A stretch of 64,000 bases of DNA from Berberis thunbergii (GCA_003290165.1 QNQO01009147.1:62001-126000); one strand, 5' to 3'. Shown: positions 44,383 to 56,436, numbered from the stretch's first letter. Notes: generated by a model from the letters alone, not told the origin. Numbers and translations: made by a program.

Positions 44383-44838
44383 ATGGCGAAAACTCGCAAT
44401 CTCTCTAAAAGCCCAAAATAATTTCATCCCGACATCCCATCTCCACAACGGCCAGACACAGTAGAAGAACTCTTAGAACGCCACATAGTGAAAACCCCCA
44501 AGGGCTACGACAGCGATGAAGAAGAGCGATTGCTCCGCCAACGCCTCACAAGCACCCAAAGAGAGGCTTTGAGTCTCTACAGAGACATTATACGGGCGAC
44601 CCGGTTTTTCTCTTGGGCAGACAACCGTGGGGTTTTGTGGAGGGACGTTTTGAGGGAGAATGCGAGAAAGGAGTTTGAAGAAGCGAGGTTTGAGATGGAC
44701 CCGGAGGTTGTGACGAGGTTGATTATTGGAGGGAGAGATGCGGTGCAGGCTGCACTTGACAAGCTTGTGGAGAAGCAGAAGCAGGAGATTGCTAAAAGGA
44801 AACAAGGGATCGAGATTCGAGGTGATCTAATGTTGTAA
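44383..44838 (+). CDS. LYR-motif (Complex1_LYR) protein, with in-frame stop at codon 13
   Basis: LYR proteins are small mitochondrial adaptors for Fe-S transfer or respiratory-complex assembly, acting with acyl-carrier protein. The body shows KTPKGYDSDEEERL, then ALSLYRDIIRAT (the L-Y-R motif plus following basic residues), FFSWADNRGVLWRDVLREN and a charged C-terminal coil (LDKLVEKQKQEIAKRK), as in the plant family. I place the start at ATG 44383 because conserved-looking text (HPDIPSPQRPDTVEELLERH) is in frame with it; but TAA at 44419-44421 interrupts after 12 codons. No in-frame ATG follows before 44695. So it is either a recent nonsense allele, an assembly error, or a gene with an unrecognised upstream exon. 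No introns in the body. Confidence 0.78.
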
Positions 44839-44851
44839 GAGAAATTCTAAA

Positions 44852-45846
44852 TGTCGAGGGAACGAGCGAGGGAAATGAAGTGGCGAGGTGAGAGCCGTTC
44901 ATTTCTCTCGAGATGCGTGCGAGAAAAATCAACGCACGCATCTTGAGGGAAATGAACGGCTCTTACCTCGCCACTTCATTTCCCTCGCTCGTTTCCTCGC
45001 TTGTAAATTTGGCTTTTGAAAAATAAAAACAAATGTGTGTTTACCTGGTTTTGAATCTTGGACTTATCTCTTCCATTTTGATCTTTGAATAACTCTCTAT
45101 TTTATAGTCTCATATCTATTATATATCTCTTTGTGGTAGAGTATACAAGGAGATAGTTAGGACTTGGGTTTGGACCCCTTGGGGGTACCACTCTTTTATG
45201 AGGAGGGGAGACATAGACTCTCGCGCCCGCCGCCGCCGTCGGTTGTGTCATTTAGAGAGCAAAACATTTTTTTGCTGAAAATTTATTTAAACAAAAAATA
45301 AATTTCTGAAGAGGACTGAGTTTAAACGGTCTCTCTAAAACACGTTTTGGCTCCGCGATTTCTGGCATCTATATTTCGTTTTCGATTGTACGTTTTCTAT
45401 CTATAAATACCATCTAGTTTTAGAGTTTTACTATAGAGAAAAACAAATAAGAAACAGAGTCTTCTTTCGAAATCAGAAACTGAGTGTTCTTTCAGAGTAT
45501 TCGAAGTTAGAAAAGTTTGCAAACAGTCTTCTTGTTTACAATCAGTTTTCGTTTATTAAAATTCTGCTTCTTGCTGATTTCTTTCAATGGTATTGGTGAT
45601 TTCGAGCAAATAAGGAGATTAAGGGTGATTTGTATTCCGTTCATATACTGTGCAATTTTTGAACGAGACAGAGAAGATTCTGAGTTGTTTTATCCTGGGG
45701 ACGGCGGGGCTACTAAACTGCTTGCACAATTTTGGGCAGAGCCGCGAAACGTCTTAAAGAGAGCGACCTAGTCCGCGACTCAACCCAAGCAAAATTAGTA
45801 CCATCGTTCCTTCTTTTATTTCGAATTTACCGCATATTTTACAACA
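44852..45846 (+). repeat. 5' LTR of second Copia element (with foldback insert)
   Basis: Matches 50329-51227 apart from the foldback and a 52 bp gap at the position of 50701-50752. Ends TTTTACAACA. No canonical tRNA-Met PBS follows: the next bases are ATTTTAAGACGTG. Confidence 0.85.
44855..44999. mobile_element. Foldback (hairpin) element in the 5' LTR
   Basis: Arms of about 67 bp (CGAGGGAACGAGCGAGGG outward, CCCTCGCTCGTTTCCTCG inward) are near-perfect inverses around the short loop AGAAAAATCAA. It lies between TGT and the following TTGTAAATTT of the Copia 5' LTR start. No coding. Confidence 0.85.
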
Positions 45847-45864
45847 ATTTTAAGACGTGTTTCT

Positions 45865-46844
45865 ATGTCTGCCATGAATTCAATTACTGAAATTGCTGCA
45901 AAAGACCTTAATAGGCCCTTTCGTTTTGAGGGCCAACACTTTAAAAGATGTAGACAAAAGATGTTGTTTTTTCTAACAACACAAAAGGTTGCATATGTTT
46001 GTGATACTGAAAAACCAACAATGCCTATTGAACCTACTGAAACCCAAACTAAAGAATTAGACCGTTGGATTGAAAATGATATTTTATGTAAAAAATTTAT
46101 CCTGAATGATCTGTCTGGTGATCTTTATGATTATTACTGTTCTGAACAAACTGCAAAAGATATTTGGGAAGCCCTTAGAAAGAAATATGACACTGAGGAG
46201 CCTGGCACAAAGAAATATGCTGTCAGTCGCTATCTGAAATTTCAAATGACTGATGATAAGTCTGTGGAAACCCAATCACACGAGCTTCAAAAGATTGCTC
46301 ATGAAATTATATCTGAGGGAATGACTTTAGATGAGCAATTTCAAGTAGCTGTTGTGATAGACAAATTGCCTCCTAGCTGGAAAGATTTTAAGAATGTCCT
46401 TAGGCATAAACTAAAGAGTTTTCCCTAGAAAGCCTGATAACCCGACTTCGTATTGAGGAGGAAGCCAGGAAACAAGATCAGAAAGATGAAGTTCTGATTA
46501 TTTCAAACCATAAGAAGTCTATCCCTGTTTCTCTAAAACTCAATGGAAAGACAATGAAAAATCAGAATAACAATAAAAATCGGAACCATCAGAATCAGAA
46601 CCAGCAGAACCGGAACAATCAGAATCGCAACCATCAGAATCAGAATCCTCCGCGAAATCAGAATGGACAAAAACATCCCTCCAAGAATGATTCAGCACAG
46701 TTCCTTTGCTACACCTGTGGTAGGCCAGGGCATATGGCCAGGAACTGCCGGAATGGATCTCGCCCTGCACCTCGGGCGAACCTAACCGAAGACCAACTTA
46801 TTGCCATGATCTCTGAGATCAATTTTGTTGGTGGATCCGAGTGA
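45865..46844 (+). pseudogene. Copia gag
   Basis: ATG at 45865 starts MSAMNSITEIAAKDLNRPFR, then FEGQHFKRCRQKMLFFLTTQK, DLYDYYCSEQTAKDIWEAL and LPPSWKDFKNVLRHK. A frameshift near 46420 moves to the frame LESLITRLRIEEEARKQ. A second block (46554-46844) has an N/Q-rich low-complexity tract and a CCHC knuckle (CYTCGRPGHMARNC). The final TGA (46842-46844) separates gag from WWVDTGAS of the protease. Confidence 0.85.
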
Positions 46845-49783
46845 TGGTGGGTTGACACTGGTGCTTCTCGACATGTCTACTATGATCGAGAAATGTTCAA
46901 GTCCTATTCTGAAGCTGAGGACAAGAAAGTGATGTTGGGTGATTCCCACTCCACTATAGTTGCTGGAACTGGAACAGTAGAACTGAAGTTTTCCTCTGGA
47001 AAGACTGTTATCCTGAAAGACGTCTTGCATACTCCAGAGATGAGAAAGAATCTAGTATCTGGTTTTCTTCTGAACAAGGCTGGGTTTACTCAAATTATAG
47101 GGGCTGATTTATATACTATCACAAAGAATAATGTCTTTGTGGAAAAAGGGTATGCTACTGATGGAATGTTTAAGTTAAATGTTGAAGCGAATAAAATTTC
47201 TAGTTTTGCTTACATGTTGTGCACTTTTAATATCTGGCATGCTAGACTTTGTCATGTTAATAAACGTATTATTAAAAACATGAGTAACTTAGGACTAATT
47301 CCAAAATTGTCCTTAAATGATTTTGAAAAGTGCAACTATTGTAGTCAAGCTAAGATAACCAAAACACCACATAAATCTGTAGTTAGAGAATCTGAACCTT
47401 TAGATTTGATACACTCAGATATATGTGAACTTGATGGTATCTTGACAAGAAATGGAAAACGTTATTTTATTACGTTTATTGATGACTATTCCGATTATAC
47501 TTTTGTTTACTTAATGAAAAATAAAAGTGATGTCTTTGACATGTTTAAATTATTTTTGACTGAAGTTGAAAATCAATATAATAGAAAGATTAAGAGACTT
47601 AGGAGTGATAGAGGCACTGAATATGATAGGAGTACTTTCATAGAGCTCTATAATTCTCAAGGAATTATTCATGAAACAACTGCACCATATTCTCCTGAGA
47701 TGAATGGCAAAGCTGAAAGGAAAAATAGAACTCTTACCGAGTTAGTAGCTGTCATAATGCTTAACTCCGGTGCTGCATCGCACTGGTGGGGAGAAATCAT
47801 CTTGACAGTCTGTTATGTGCTAAATAGAGTCCCCAAATCGAAAAGTAAAACATCTCCCTTTGAGATTTTGAAAAATAGACAACCCAACTTGTCTTATTTG
47901 AAAACTTGGGGTTGTTTAGCTTATGTTAGAATTCCTGATCCTAAAAAGAACAAGCTTGCTAGTAGGGCATATGAATGTGTATTCATAGGATATGCCATGA
48001 ATAGCAAAGCTTATAGATTCTATAATCTTAAATATCAAGTTATTATAGAATCAAACGACGTTGACTTTTATGAAAATAAATTTCCTTTTATTTCAAGGAA
48101 TAGTGGGGGTACATCATCAAACAATGTACCCTTGATCAGGGTAAATGAAACTAATAAAGCCACAGAATCTGAGCCAAGAAGAAGTAAACGGAAACGAACT
48201 TCTAAAAACTTTAGCCCCGATTACTATGTCTTTTCAGTCGAAGAGGATCCCCTTAGTTTTCAAGAGGTCCTATCCTCTATAGATGCCAATTTTTTGGAAG
48301 AGGCTATCGATGATGAAATGTACTCTCTTGAGTCTAACAGAACCTGGCACTTAGTCGATTTGCCACCAGGTTATAAGACAATAGGATGTAAATGGGTATT
48401 TAAGAAGAAATTGAAACCCGATGGTAATGTTGACAAGTTCAAGGCTCGTCTCGTAGCCAAAGGGTATAGACAGAGAGAAAATGTTGATTTCTTTGACACA
48501 TATTCTCCTGTAACCAGAATTACATCTATTCGAGTGTTAATTTCTCTTGCTGCAATACATAACCTAGTTTTGCACCAAATGGACGTTAAGACTGTGTTTC
48601 TTAATGGCAATTTGGAAGAAGAAATTTACATGGACCAACCTGAAGGTTTTGTTATTCCAGGACAATAACACAAAGTTTGCAAATTAGATAAATCACTGTA
48701 TGGTTTGAAACAAGCTCCAAAACAATGGCATGAAAAATTTGATAACCTTGTCATCGCACATGACTTTAAAGTGAACGAAAGTGACAAATGCATTTACTAT
48801 AAAGCTAAAAATGGCATTTGCACTATAATATGTCTATATGTGGATGACTTACTTATCTTTGGTTCTAATATCCATGTCGTGAATAAAGTGAAAGCTTTAT
48901 TGTGTGCAAACTTTGATATGAAAGACCTTGGAGAAGTGAGTGTAATCCTTGGTATCAAGATTACTAGGTCTGAAAAGGGAATTTCCTTGGATCAATCACA
49001 TTATATCGAGAAGATCCTAAATAAATATAATTACTCTGACTGTAAACCTGCATGTACTCCTTATGACTCTAGTGTAAAGTTGTTCAAGAATACCGGTGAC
49101 GGTGTTAGACAATCTGAGTATGCGAGCATCATTGGTAGTCTTAGATATGCTACCGATTGGACTAGACCCGACATAGCTTACACTGTTGGATTACTATGCA
49201 GATTTACCAGTAGACCTAGTATAGAGCATTGGCATGCAATTGAACGGGTCATGAGGTACCTGAAGAGAACTAAAAACCTCGGATTACATTATCAGAAGTT
49301 TCCCGCTGTTCTTGAAGGATATAGCGATGCTGATTGGAACACCCTTTCAGATGACTCCAAAGCCACCAGTGGCTATATTTTCAATATAGTTGGTGGAGCA
49401 GTTTCTTGGAAATCAAATAAACAGACATTTTGGCACAGTCCACGATGGAGTCAGAGATTATAGCACTAGCCACGGCTAGTGAAGAAGCAGGTTGGTTGAG
49501 AAACCTGCTAGCAGAGATCCCTTTATGGGAAAGACTGATTCCAGCTGTCTTGATCCATTGCGATAGTACCGCGGCTATTGCAAAAATACAGAACCGTTAT
49601 TATAACGGCAAGAAACGACAAATACGTCGTAAGCACAGTACGATTAGAGAATTTCTATCTACTGGTGCTGTGAGAGTGGATCATGTACGAACTGATGAGA
49701 ACTTGGGTGATCCTTTGACGAAAGGATTAGCCAGAGAGAAGGTTTTCAAAACCTCGAAAGGAATGGGACTAATGCCCTTAGTT
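46845..49783 (+). pseudogene. Copia pol: protease, integrase, RT, RNase H
   Basis: Protease: VDTGASRHV. GAG-pre-integrase: WHARLCHVNKR with CNYC. Integrase: IHSDICELDG, FITFIDDYSDYTFVYL, RLRSDRGTEY and EMNGKAERKNRTL, so the D, D and E residues are present. [50 protein letters not shown] after a stop (TAA 48666-48668). RNase [18 protein letters not shown], then a frameshift near 49430, [33 protein letters not shown], ending 49783. Few lesions for its length, so inactivation is recent. Polypurine tract AAGTAGGGGA lies before the 3' LTR. Confidence 0.92.
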
Positions 49784-50328
49784 TGATGAGTTATTCACGA
49801 TGGTAACCCAACCTATAGACTGGAGATCCCAAGAAATAAGTTCAATGGGTAATAACAAGTCATGAATGATATGATGTGAATTATGCTGACAAAATAACAA
49901 TCTCATTCCTAGACTACAGCATGAATTCCTAAAGCGATAATAGGATGAGTTTAAAAACTCTTAATGAGGTCTATACTCTATGTGGAGTGGAGTACCTAGC
50001 TACAGGAGTACTCTTGATAGACTCACCTAAGTGATTGTGGAAGTTTGGCCGCTTCCTATGGAATTTGTGGGCAAAATTCCTAGAGCCTTCACTACACTGG
50101 GATATACGTGCATGGCCGTAAAGCACGGGCTTTTTAGACTTCACCCTGGTAAGGTTGTGTGTGTTATGTCTATTAGAGATAGAGTTCAAAACTACGAGTT
50201 ACTCTAGTATATTCTAAAGCATGAACACTACGCAAGAGTTCAAGTCGAAAGACACTTTTGTTTATGCACAATCTTATATTTTAGAGATTGCTCGATGAAA
50301 ATTGTTTTTAAAAATCCAAGTAGGGGAT
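49784..50328 (+). other. Copia 3' untranslated region
   Basis: Between the RNase H stop and the 3' LTR; no coding. It ends with the purine tract at about 50317-50328. Confidence 0.6.
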
Positions 50329-51227
50329 TGTTGCAAATTTGGCTTTTTAAAATAAAAACAAATGTGTGTTTACCTGGTTTTGAACCCTGGACCTCTCTCT
50401 TCCATTTTGATCTTTGAATCACTTTCTATTTTATAGTCTCATATCTATTATATATCTCTTTGTGGTAGAGTATATAAGGAGATAGTTAGGACTTGAGTTT
50501 GGACCCCTTGGGGGTACCACTCTTTTATGAGGAGGGGAGAGATAGACTCTCGCGCCCGCCACCGTCCGTCCGGTCGGGTCATTTAGAGAGCAAAAAACAT
50601 TTTTTTGCTGAAAATTTATTTAAACGAAAAATAAATTTCTGAAGAGGACTGAGTCTAAACGGTCTCTCTAAAACACGTTTTGGCTCCGCGATTTCTGGCA
50701 TAAATCCCGCCGCCATCTCTTCTCCACGATTTGATCTTGCCAATGAACGTAGTCTATATTTCGTTTTCGATTGTACGTTTTCTATCTATAAATACCATCT
50801 AGTTTAGAGTTTTACTATAGAGAAAAACAAATAAAAAATAGAGTCTTCTTTCGAAATCAGAAACTGAGTGTTCTTTCAGAGTATTCGAAGTTAGAAAAGT
50901 TTTGCAAACAGCCTTCTTGTTTACAATCAATTTTCGTTTATTAAAATTTTGCTTCTTGCTGATTTCTTTCAATGGTATTGGTGATTCCGAGCAAATAAGG
51001 AGATTAAGGGTGATTTGTATTCTGTTCATATACTGTGCAATTTTTGAACGAGACAGAGAAGATTCTAGGATGTTTTATCCTGGGGACGGCGGGGCTACAA
51101 AACTGCTTGCACAATTTTGGGCAGAGCTGCAAAACGTCTTAAAGAGACCTAGTCCGCGACTCAACCCAAGCAAAATTGGTACCATCGTTCCTTCTTTTAT
51201 TTCGAATTTACAGCATATTTTACAACA
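50329..51227 (+). repeat. 3' LTR of second Copia element
   Basis: 899 bp, TGTTGCAAATTTGG to TTTTACAACA, followed by TCTAA. Confidence 0.9.
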
Positions 51228-51232
51228 TCTAA

Positions 51233-51643
51233 TGTTTCGGGATTGCGCATAATGGGTAATTTTGTTTTGTATAAATAAGATGGTATTTATGTGTTGCTGT
51301 TTGTAATTCTGTTGTTCTGGTTGAATTCAAGAAATTTATTCTATTGAAATTCAGGAAATTAGGGGCTGTTACGTATCTTAATTATTATTTTTTTCTGGTT
51401 GAATTCAAGAAATTTGTTCCATTGAATTTCAGGAATTAGGGTTTGTTAAGTATATCATGATTTCCCCTTTATATATATATACTAGTTGTAAAAGACTATT
51501 TGTATAATAAGAAATGGTGAGAAAATTCTCAAATTCTGATTTTCTTCGGGAACCTGGTTTCGTATCGATAATATATCTTTGATGCACTTAGATTTTCAGC
51601 AAACATGGTTGTGGATGAAATTCAATAAGATCCCAGTTTCTGA

Positions 51644-51644
<1 letters not shown>
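51233..51644. repeat. Former LYR 3' flank with a short tandem duplication
   Basis: Two copies of CTGGTTGAATTCAAGAAATT with their downstream TTGAA(A/T)TTCAGGAA sequence occur at about 51317 and 51394 (period near 80 bp). Otherwise AT-rich; probably 3' flank of the LYR gene displaced by the Copia. Confidence 0.45.

Positions 51645-51709
<65 letters not shown>
51645..51709. repeat. (ATT)n microsatellite
   Basis: 65 bp of uninterrupted ATT, about 21 units. Confidence 0.95.
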
Positions 51710-52795
51710 GTTTATGTTTTTGTTTTTTGTTTTTTTTTTTCAAGAACTAAAGATGGATTGAAGTGGTGGTTTTTGCTATGTTTTGAATGGAAGAACATGG
51801 TTTGCTTTGAAGCTCAAAGAATTTGTAGAATTGTTTTCATTTTGTAACAGCAATAGACGCTGACATGGAGAGTTAATAATGAAGAAGGTTTCCTTCTCAA
51901 ATTGGAGTGGACTCATTCATTGCTATCACCGAGCTCAGCCATTGTAATGTGGTAAGCAGAGGTACAAGATTAGTGGCAGAGGTGTTGTTGGAGGTGGTGC
52001 CGGTGAGTATTTGTGGTTTGAAATGGAGGGGTAAGGCTATGAGGATCATCACGAGCAAGAATTATAGGAACCTTCTTGAAAGTGAGATTTAAACCAAGCA
52101 AGGGTGTTTCATTTGTAGGCCATTTGTGATACGCTGGAATTGTGAGGGTTGGAAAATTCTGAGGTTTCCATTAGTGAGGCGGGTGATTCATATGTAAGGC
52201 CATTGCAACAGGTGGACAAGACATCAGAAAATGCACCTATTGCTTCAAATCAACCAAACAGGCTCTAGATTTTACTCGGTTGGAAGGAATTAACATTGAG
52301 TAGACAATTGACCGTAGGGAGGAGGGCGATAGTGCAACACGTCAGGTTGTTTGGCCTACGTGCGCTGTAAAATCTCCCCATAACTGTTTTTCAGTAGCAA
52401 TGTCCCCTGGGCACTTTTCATGTGATGTAGGCTGCATCCGTAGTTTGAGTAGCAGTTTGCTAAGTTGGACAAGATGCCAGCAGATGGAGTCCAACTTTTA
52501 GCAAGGCTAAAGCTCCATCCGGTCTTTCATGCAAGCTGCCTCAAGCCATACCACAGGAATTCAAGCAAAGTGGTGCTTTTGATTGCACAAAATCTCTCTT
52601 TTCAGATGCTAACTTGTTCCCACGACACACATTAGAAGAGTCACATTCTTGCAAGGCTTATTGTGCAAAAACTAGTGCACCCATTGATGAGATCTTGATT
52701 AGGAGGAAGAGTATAGGTGAAATCATGTGAAAGTTTTCACCAATTCATGAAACAGACTAGTCAAATATGGTGATGCTTTGACAGAGTTTGACATG
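51710..52795. other. No recognised gene
   Basis: Mixed sequence with stops in all frames. No domain recognised. Confidence 0.35.
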
Positions 52796-53010
52796 TGGAA
52801 AATGAAGATAGCTGTGATCTCTCGTGTGGTGAGATTCGTGTTCAATATGGCAAACTATCAGTTGTGTTGTGGTTGGAGAGGAACAGGAAGATCTTCAAGA
52901 GTGAGGTGAACGAATCTAGGATGTTGATGATAGAAATGATTGCAACTATTTGGTATTGTGGCTCGATTTTATCCATGTTTTCAAGGGGTAAAACTTGTTC
53001 TCTTCTATTT
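52796..53010 (+). pseudogene. LINE ORF2 scrap
   Basis: VVLWLERNRKIFKSEVNESRM and MIATIWYCGS resemble the linker between the zf-RVT and RNase H regions of plant LINE ORF2. Short, without catalytic motif. Confidence 0.5.
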
Positions 53011-53640
53011 GTGTCACTCCACTTTAAGGCTCCACTTGGTACTAAAATAATGCACTTTGCAAATTGATGCATATTCATTAATTTGTAACGCGTTACTTTA
53101 CAGACACTTTGTAGTAATTAAGAAAATCAATGTAAATTAGACAAATTATGTGGGTGGCGTTGATTATGGTAATAGTTGTAATTGTGGCATGATCATGGTA
53201 GCAGTGATTTTGATTGTGATGATGGTGATTGCGAATGTGGACAATGATGGTGGTGGTGGCGACAATGGTGATGACTATTAAAATGGTGGTAGTTTTGCCG
53301 GCGGTGGTAGTGGTAGTGGTGGAGGTGGTGACGACAGTGGTAGTGGCGTGGTGGTATGGTGGTTGTGATGGTTATGGTATGGTGGTCGATGTAAACTTTT
53401 TGCATTTTGCAGTCTTTACCGTGTACCATGCGGAGCCTAAGTAGTGAAGTTTTACCACTTCAACAACAAATAAAAAATAAAATAGAGAATAGCGAATAGA
53501 ACTACCTTAACGGTTTTATGAAAGAAGTCGTGTTTTGTGTGAGTTTTATTTCTTAACATTTTTATTACTGGTTTATGGAATTTGAGGCTTCTAATTAGTT
53601 AAATATATTTATGATGCATTTTAAGATACATATTTTTAGT
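53011..53640. repeat. GTG/ATG-rich minisatellite and spacer
   Basis: 53210-53385 is dominated by GTGGTGGTG, GATGGTG and GGTAGTGG units. Both strands give artificial open frames through it (V/M-rich forward, H-rich reverse), which are not genes. The rest is AT-rich. Confidence 0.6.
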
Positions 53641-54013
53641 GTAGGAAACTTGAGTTGAGTTTCTTTATCTCCAAGTATTAGAAATTAAGTAGGTTTCTCG
53701 TATTAGGCGTCTGGGCTCTTCTACAAGTGGAGAGTTGCTCTGTTATATTTAGTTGTATATTTTGATATTTTATTGATATGTTGAAAATTATTTTCTTGAA
53801 GAATACATGGTTGTTTTTGTGAGTTTTTTTTTTAAATGTAGGAACTTGAGTTGAGTTTCTTTATCTCCAAATATTAGAAATTACGTAGGTTTCTAGTATC
53901 AGATGCCAAGGCTCTTCTACAAGTGGAGAGTTGCTCTGTTATATTTAGTTTTATATTTTGATATTTTATTTGATGTTTTGAAAATTACATTTTTGAAGAA
54001 TACTTGGTTGTTT
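53641..54013. repeat. Tandem duplication, unit about 198 bp
   Basis: GTAGGAAACTTGAGTTGAG at 53641 recurs as GTAGGAACTTGAGTTGAG at 53839, and both run through CTCTTCTACAAGTGGAGAG and TTTGATATTTTATT. A third, partial copy lies at about 57575-57690. Confidence 0.75.
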
Positions 54014-54288
54014 TTGTTTTTTTTTTTTTTTGGTCTCAAGTCATTTGATCATTTTTCTTTTGATAGCCATTTGGCATTTGAAAAAAGGAATATACATTTT
54101 TCACGTGCAATTGGTAATTAAAAAAGAGCTCATAGGGTGTATTCTTGTACATATTACAAATTTTCACGCGAACATCACAAACTACTCTAGATTCAGTCAT
54201 CTAAGCACAATGAAAATGTGCACCCTGGGGCACTCGACTTGAGCAAATGTACCCCTCATCATTGAAATAGTGAATGAAACAAAGAAAC

Positions 54289-56120
54289 AATAAATGAAAT
54301 TCAATGAAGGAGGGCTTGCAATCAGAAATCTTAGAATTTGCAATAAAATGGCTAACTTGAGACATAATTGGAACCTCTTTCACCATCGAGATAACTTATG
54401 GTCGACATGGGTTACTAAAAACCTTATAGGAGAAAAAGAATTTTGGTCTATGGAGCCATCCCAAAATTTCTCTTGGTGTTGGAGGAACATTTTGAAGAGA
54501 GAACTACCACTAATATGGCAAAAATATTAATTGGTAATGGGGTGAAAATCATTTTTTGGCACGATCATTGGCACTTGGAGCGCCAAAAAAATAAATTTCC
54601 ACAACACCTCACTTAAAATTCCACCCTCCATAAAGAAGCCAAGTTGTCAACCATTATTGGTAATGGACAATGGAGTGTCTTTCCGACAATTCAGCCTTAT
54701 ATTGAAGATGTAGTTGTTTGATAGAAAAGGTGGAAATTTAAGCAGGTTATGAAGACACCATGCTTTGGACAATTGAATGCATCAAAAATACACATTAAAA
54801 CAACTTACAATGCTTTATATATTCCCTCTCTCGTTTCGTACCTTGGTATAGTCTTATATGGTTAACCAAATTATCACAAAGCATAATTTCATAGCCTAAT
54901 TGGCTAAAAGAAAAATTTTGAAGACACTCCACAAATTGAGACACTGGGATTTGAGACGAGTTGCCACTTGTGTGCTATGTTATACGGAAGAAGAGGAGCA
55001 TTTATTTTTTAGTGCCACTTCTCCAGCTCTATTTGTGGGCGGACCTGGGGGGGAGGGTAAGGGAAAAGTCCAAGATCCCATGAATCCCAAGTGGATTGGC
55101 AAGCTACAAAGGGAGATCATAGTCCCACATCGTCTGGGTAAAGGAGGGTGATGTACTATATATGTACGAGTTTGGATCTACAAAGTACTATGTGTTTTAA
55201 AGTCGTGCGGGCCTTGGGCCTAAAGCGGACAATATAGTACTTTGTTGATCAGGTCGTAACAGAATGGTATTAGAGTCTAACTCAGCCAGAAGTGTGCCAA
55301 CAAGAACATTGGGCTCCCAAGAGGTGGACTTTGATACCCTTGTGTGGGTGGATCGGGGGGGAGGTGAGGGAGAAGCCCAAAAGCTCATGGATCCTAAGAG
55401 GGTTGGCAAGCTACAAAGAGAAATCATAGTCCCACATTATCCGGGTAAGGGAGGGTGATGTATTATATATATACGAGTTTGGATTTACAAAGTACTACAG
55501 ATTTTAAAGTCGTGCGAGCCTTGGACCCAAAGTGAACAATATAGTACTCTGTCAGTCAGGTCGTGACAAAAAACACATCATTCACAAACATGATTTCAGC
55601 AGAAGCCCTCTTTCAATAAATGTTGAAATTATGTGGTGCAAAAATAATTTAGAGGTAATAACATTCCCTTTCTTGTGAAGAAACTAGTATTTAATGTTGT
55701 TATCTACTGTGGGAAGAACGGAATGAAAAAGTATATGGTAATAAAATCAAATCTCAAGGGAAGGTTGAGTATAGAATTCGCAACTCTGTAAATAAAAATT
55801 TATCTTGCATTGACACTAAGGTGGAGCATAGTGTCATAGCGTGCAGTATGTTTGATGAGTGGTGTGTTGATGTTCGATTCTTCTATAAGTATTACCACTA
55901 GTTCCATTGGCTAAGGCCTCCTATTGGAATTTACATGATAAGCATAGATGGTTCAATGGTGAACAATGAAGTAAGTTTTGGAGCCATCATCAGAAACCAT
56001 GAAGGGCATGTATGTACAGCAGGGGCAGACTCAGGCTCATCTCAGTTTAGTTCAGTAAATGTGGTAGAGGCTCAAGGGGTCGAATTGGGATTGAATTTAA
56101 AGGGCTTTGTGTTATCATAA
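54289..56120 (+). pseudogene. LINE ORF2 C-terminal relic, copy 1
   Basis: RT C-terminal text KFNEGGLAIRNLRICNKMANL with NLWSTWVTKNL at 54289-54440, then WRNILKREL and a degraded W-x-D-x-W motif (54530-54590). The zinc-binding part at 54900-55030 has RRVATCVLCYTEEEEHLFF. After a TRIM (55034-55568) an RNase H-like domain follows at 55925-56110 (SIDGSMVNNEVSFGAIIRNHEG, VVEAQGVELGLN). Many stops. A sister copy lies at 57985-59290. Confidence 0.78.
55034..55568 (+). mobile_element. TRIM, same family as at 12185, older
   Basis: Direct repeats at 55034-55261 (left end shortened by about 10 bases) and about 55330-55568 share TAGTCCCACAT, GGAGGGTGATGTA, TTTTAAAGTCGTGCG and GGTCGT.ACA with the TRIM at 12185 read on its minus strand. 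A PBS-like TGGTATTAGAGT (55265-55276) follows the first, and a purine tract AAGAGGTGGA precedes the second. It is absent from the sister LINE copy at the equivalent place (58720-58730), which is an empty site. Confidence 0.85.
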
Positions 56121-56436
56121 TAGGTACTGACTCTTCCAACGATGTGGTAATCCTCGATGACAAGTTGTTTCTATTATTATAAGGATCTGACATATGATAG
56201 ATGTGGTTCCATTATTTGACATTGTTCACATATACAGGTAAACAAATAGGGAAGATGATCATCTGACAACTTTAAACATAGGCACCACATGTGTAGAAGT
56301 TGTACCTAGCTCGTTTTCTGAAGATTTAAAGAAAACTGTATATGAAGATGCAATTGGCAAATTTTGAGTGATTGAGTTTGTTTAATTATATAAAGTTTCA
56401 GGGATCCTTAAAACCTTGTTTTCCCTCAAACTGATC
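56121..56436. other. End of duplicated segment
   Basis: Pairs with 59290-60400 of the sister copy (GATGCAA.TGGCAAA). No gene. Confidence 0.4.

Larger units (their letters stand above)
44852..51227 (+). mobile_element. Copia retrotransposon, near full length, TSD TCTAA
   Basis: LTRs at about 44852-45846 and 50329-51227 frame gag, protease, integrase, RT and RNase H in Copia order on the plus strand. TCTAA at 44846-44850 and 51228-51232 is the target duplication. The 5' LTR's first bases (TGT) are separated from the rest by a 145 bp foldback insert. The LTR ends TTTTACAACA. The inside has one frameshift in gag, stops at 46842 and 48667, and a frameshift near 49430. It sits 7 bp after the LYR stop codon, in that gene's 3' UTR. 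Confidence 0.92.

Noticed and set aside
44207..44464. 85-residue frame upstream of and overlapping the LYR start
   Set aside because: Its text has no family character, whereas the frame starting at 44383 continues into the LYR body.
53193..53444. Open frames on both strands rich in V/M or H
   Set aside because: They come from a GTG/ATG minisatellite; mirrored frames with one-residue bias are not genes.
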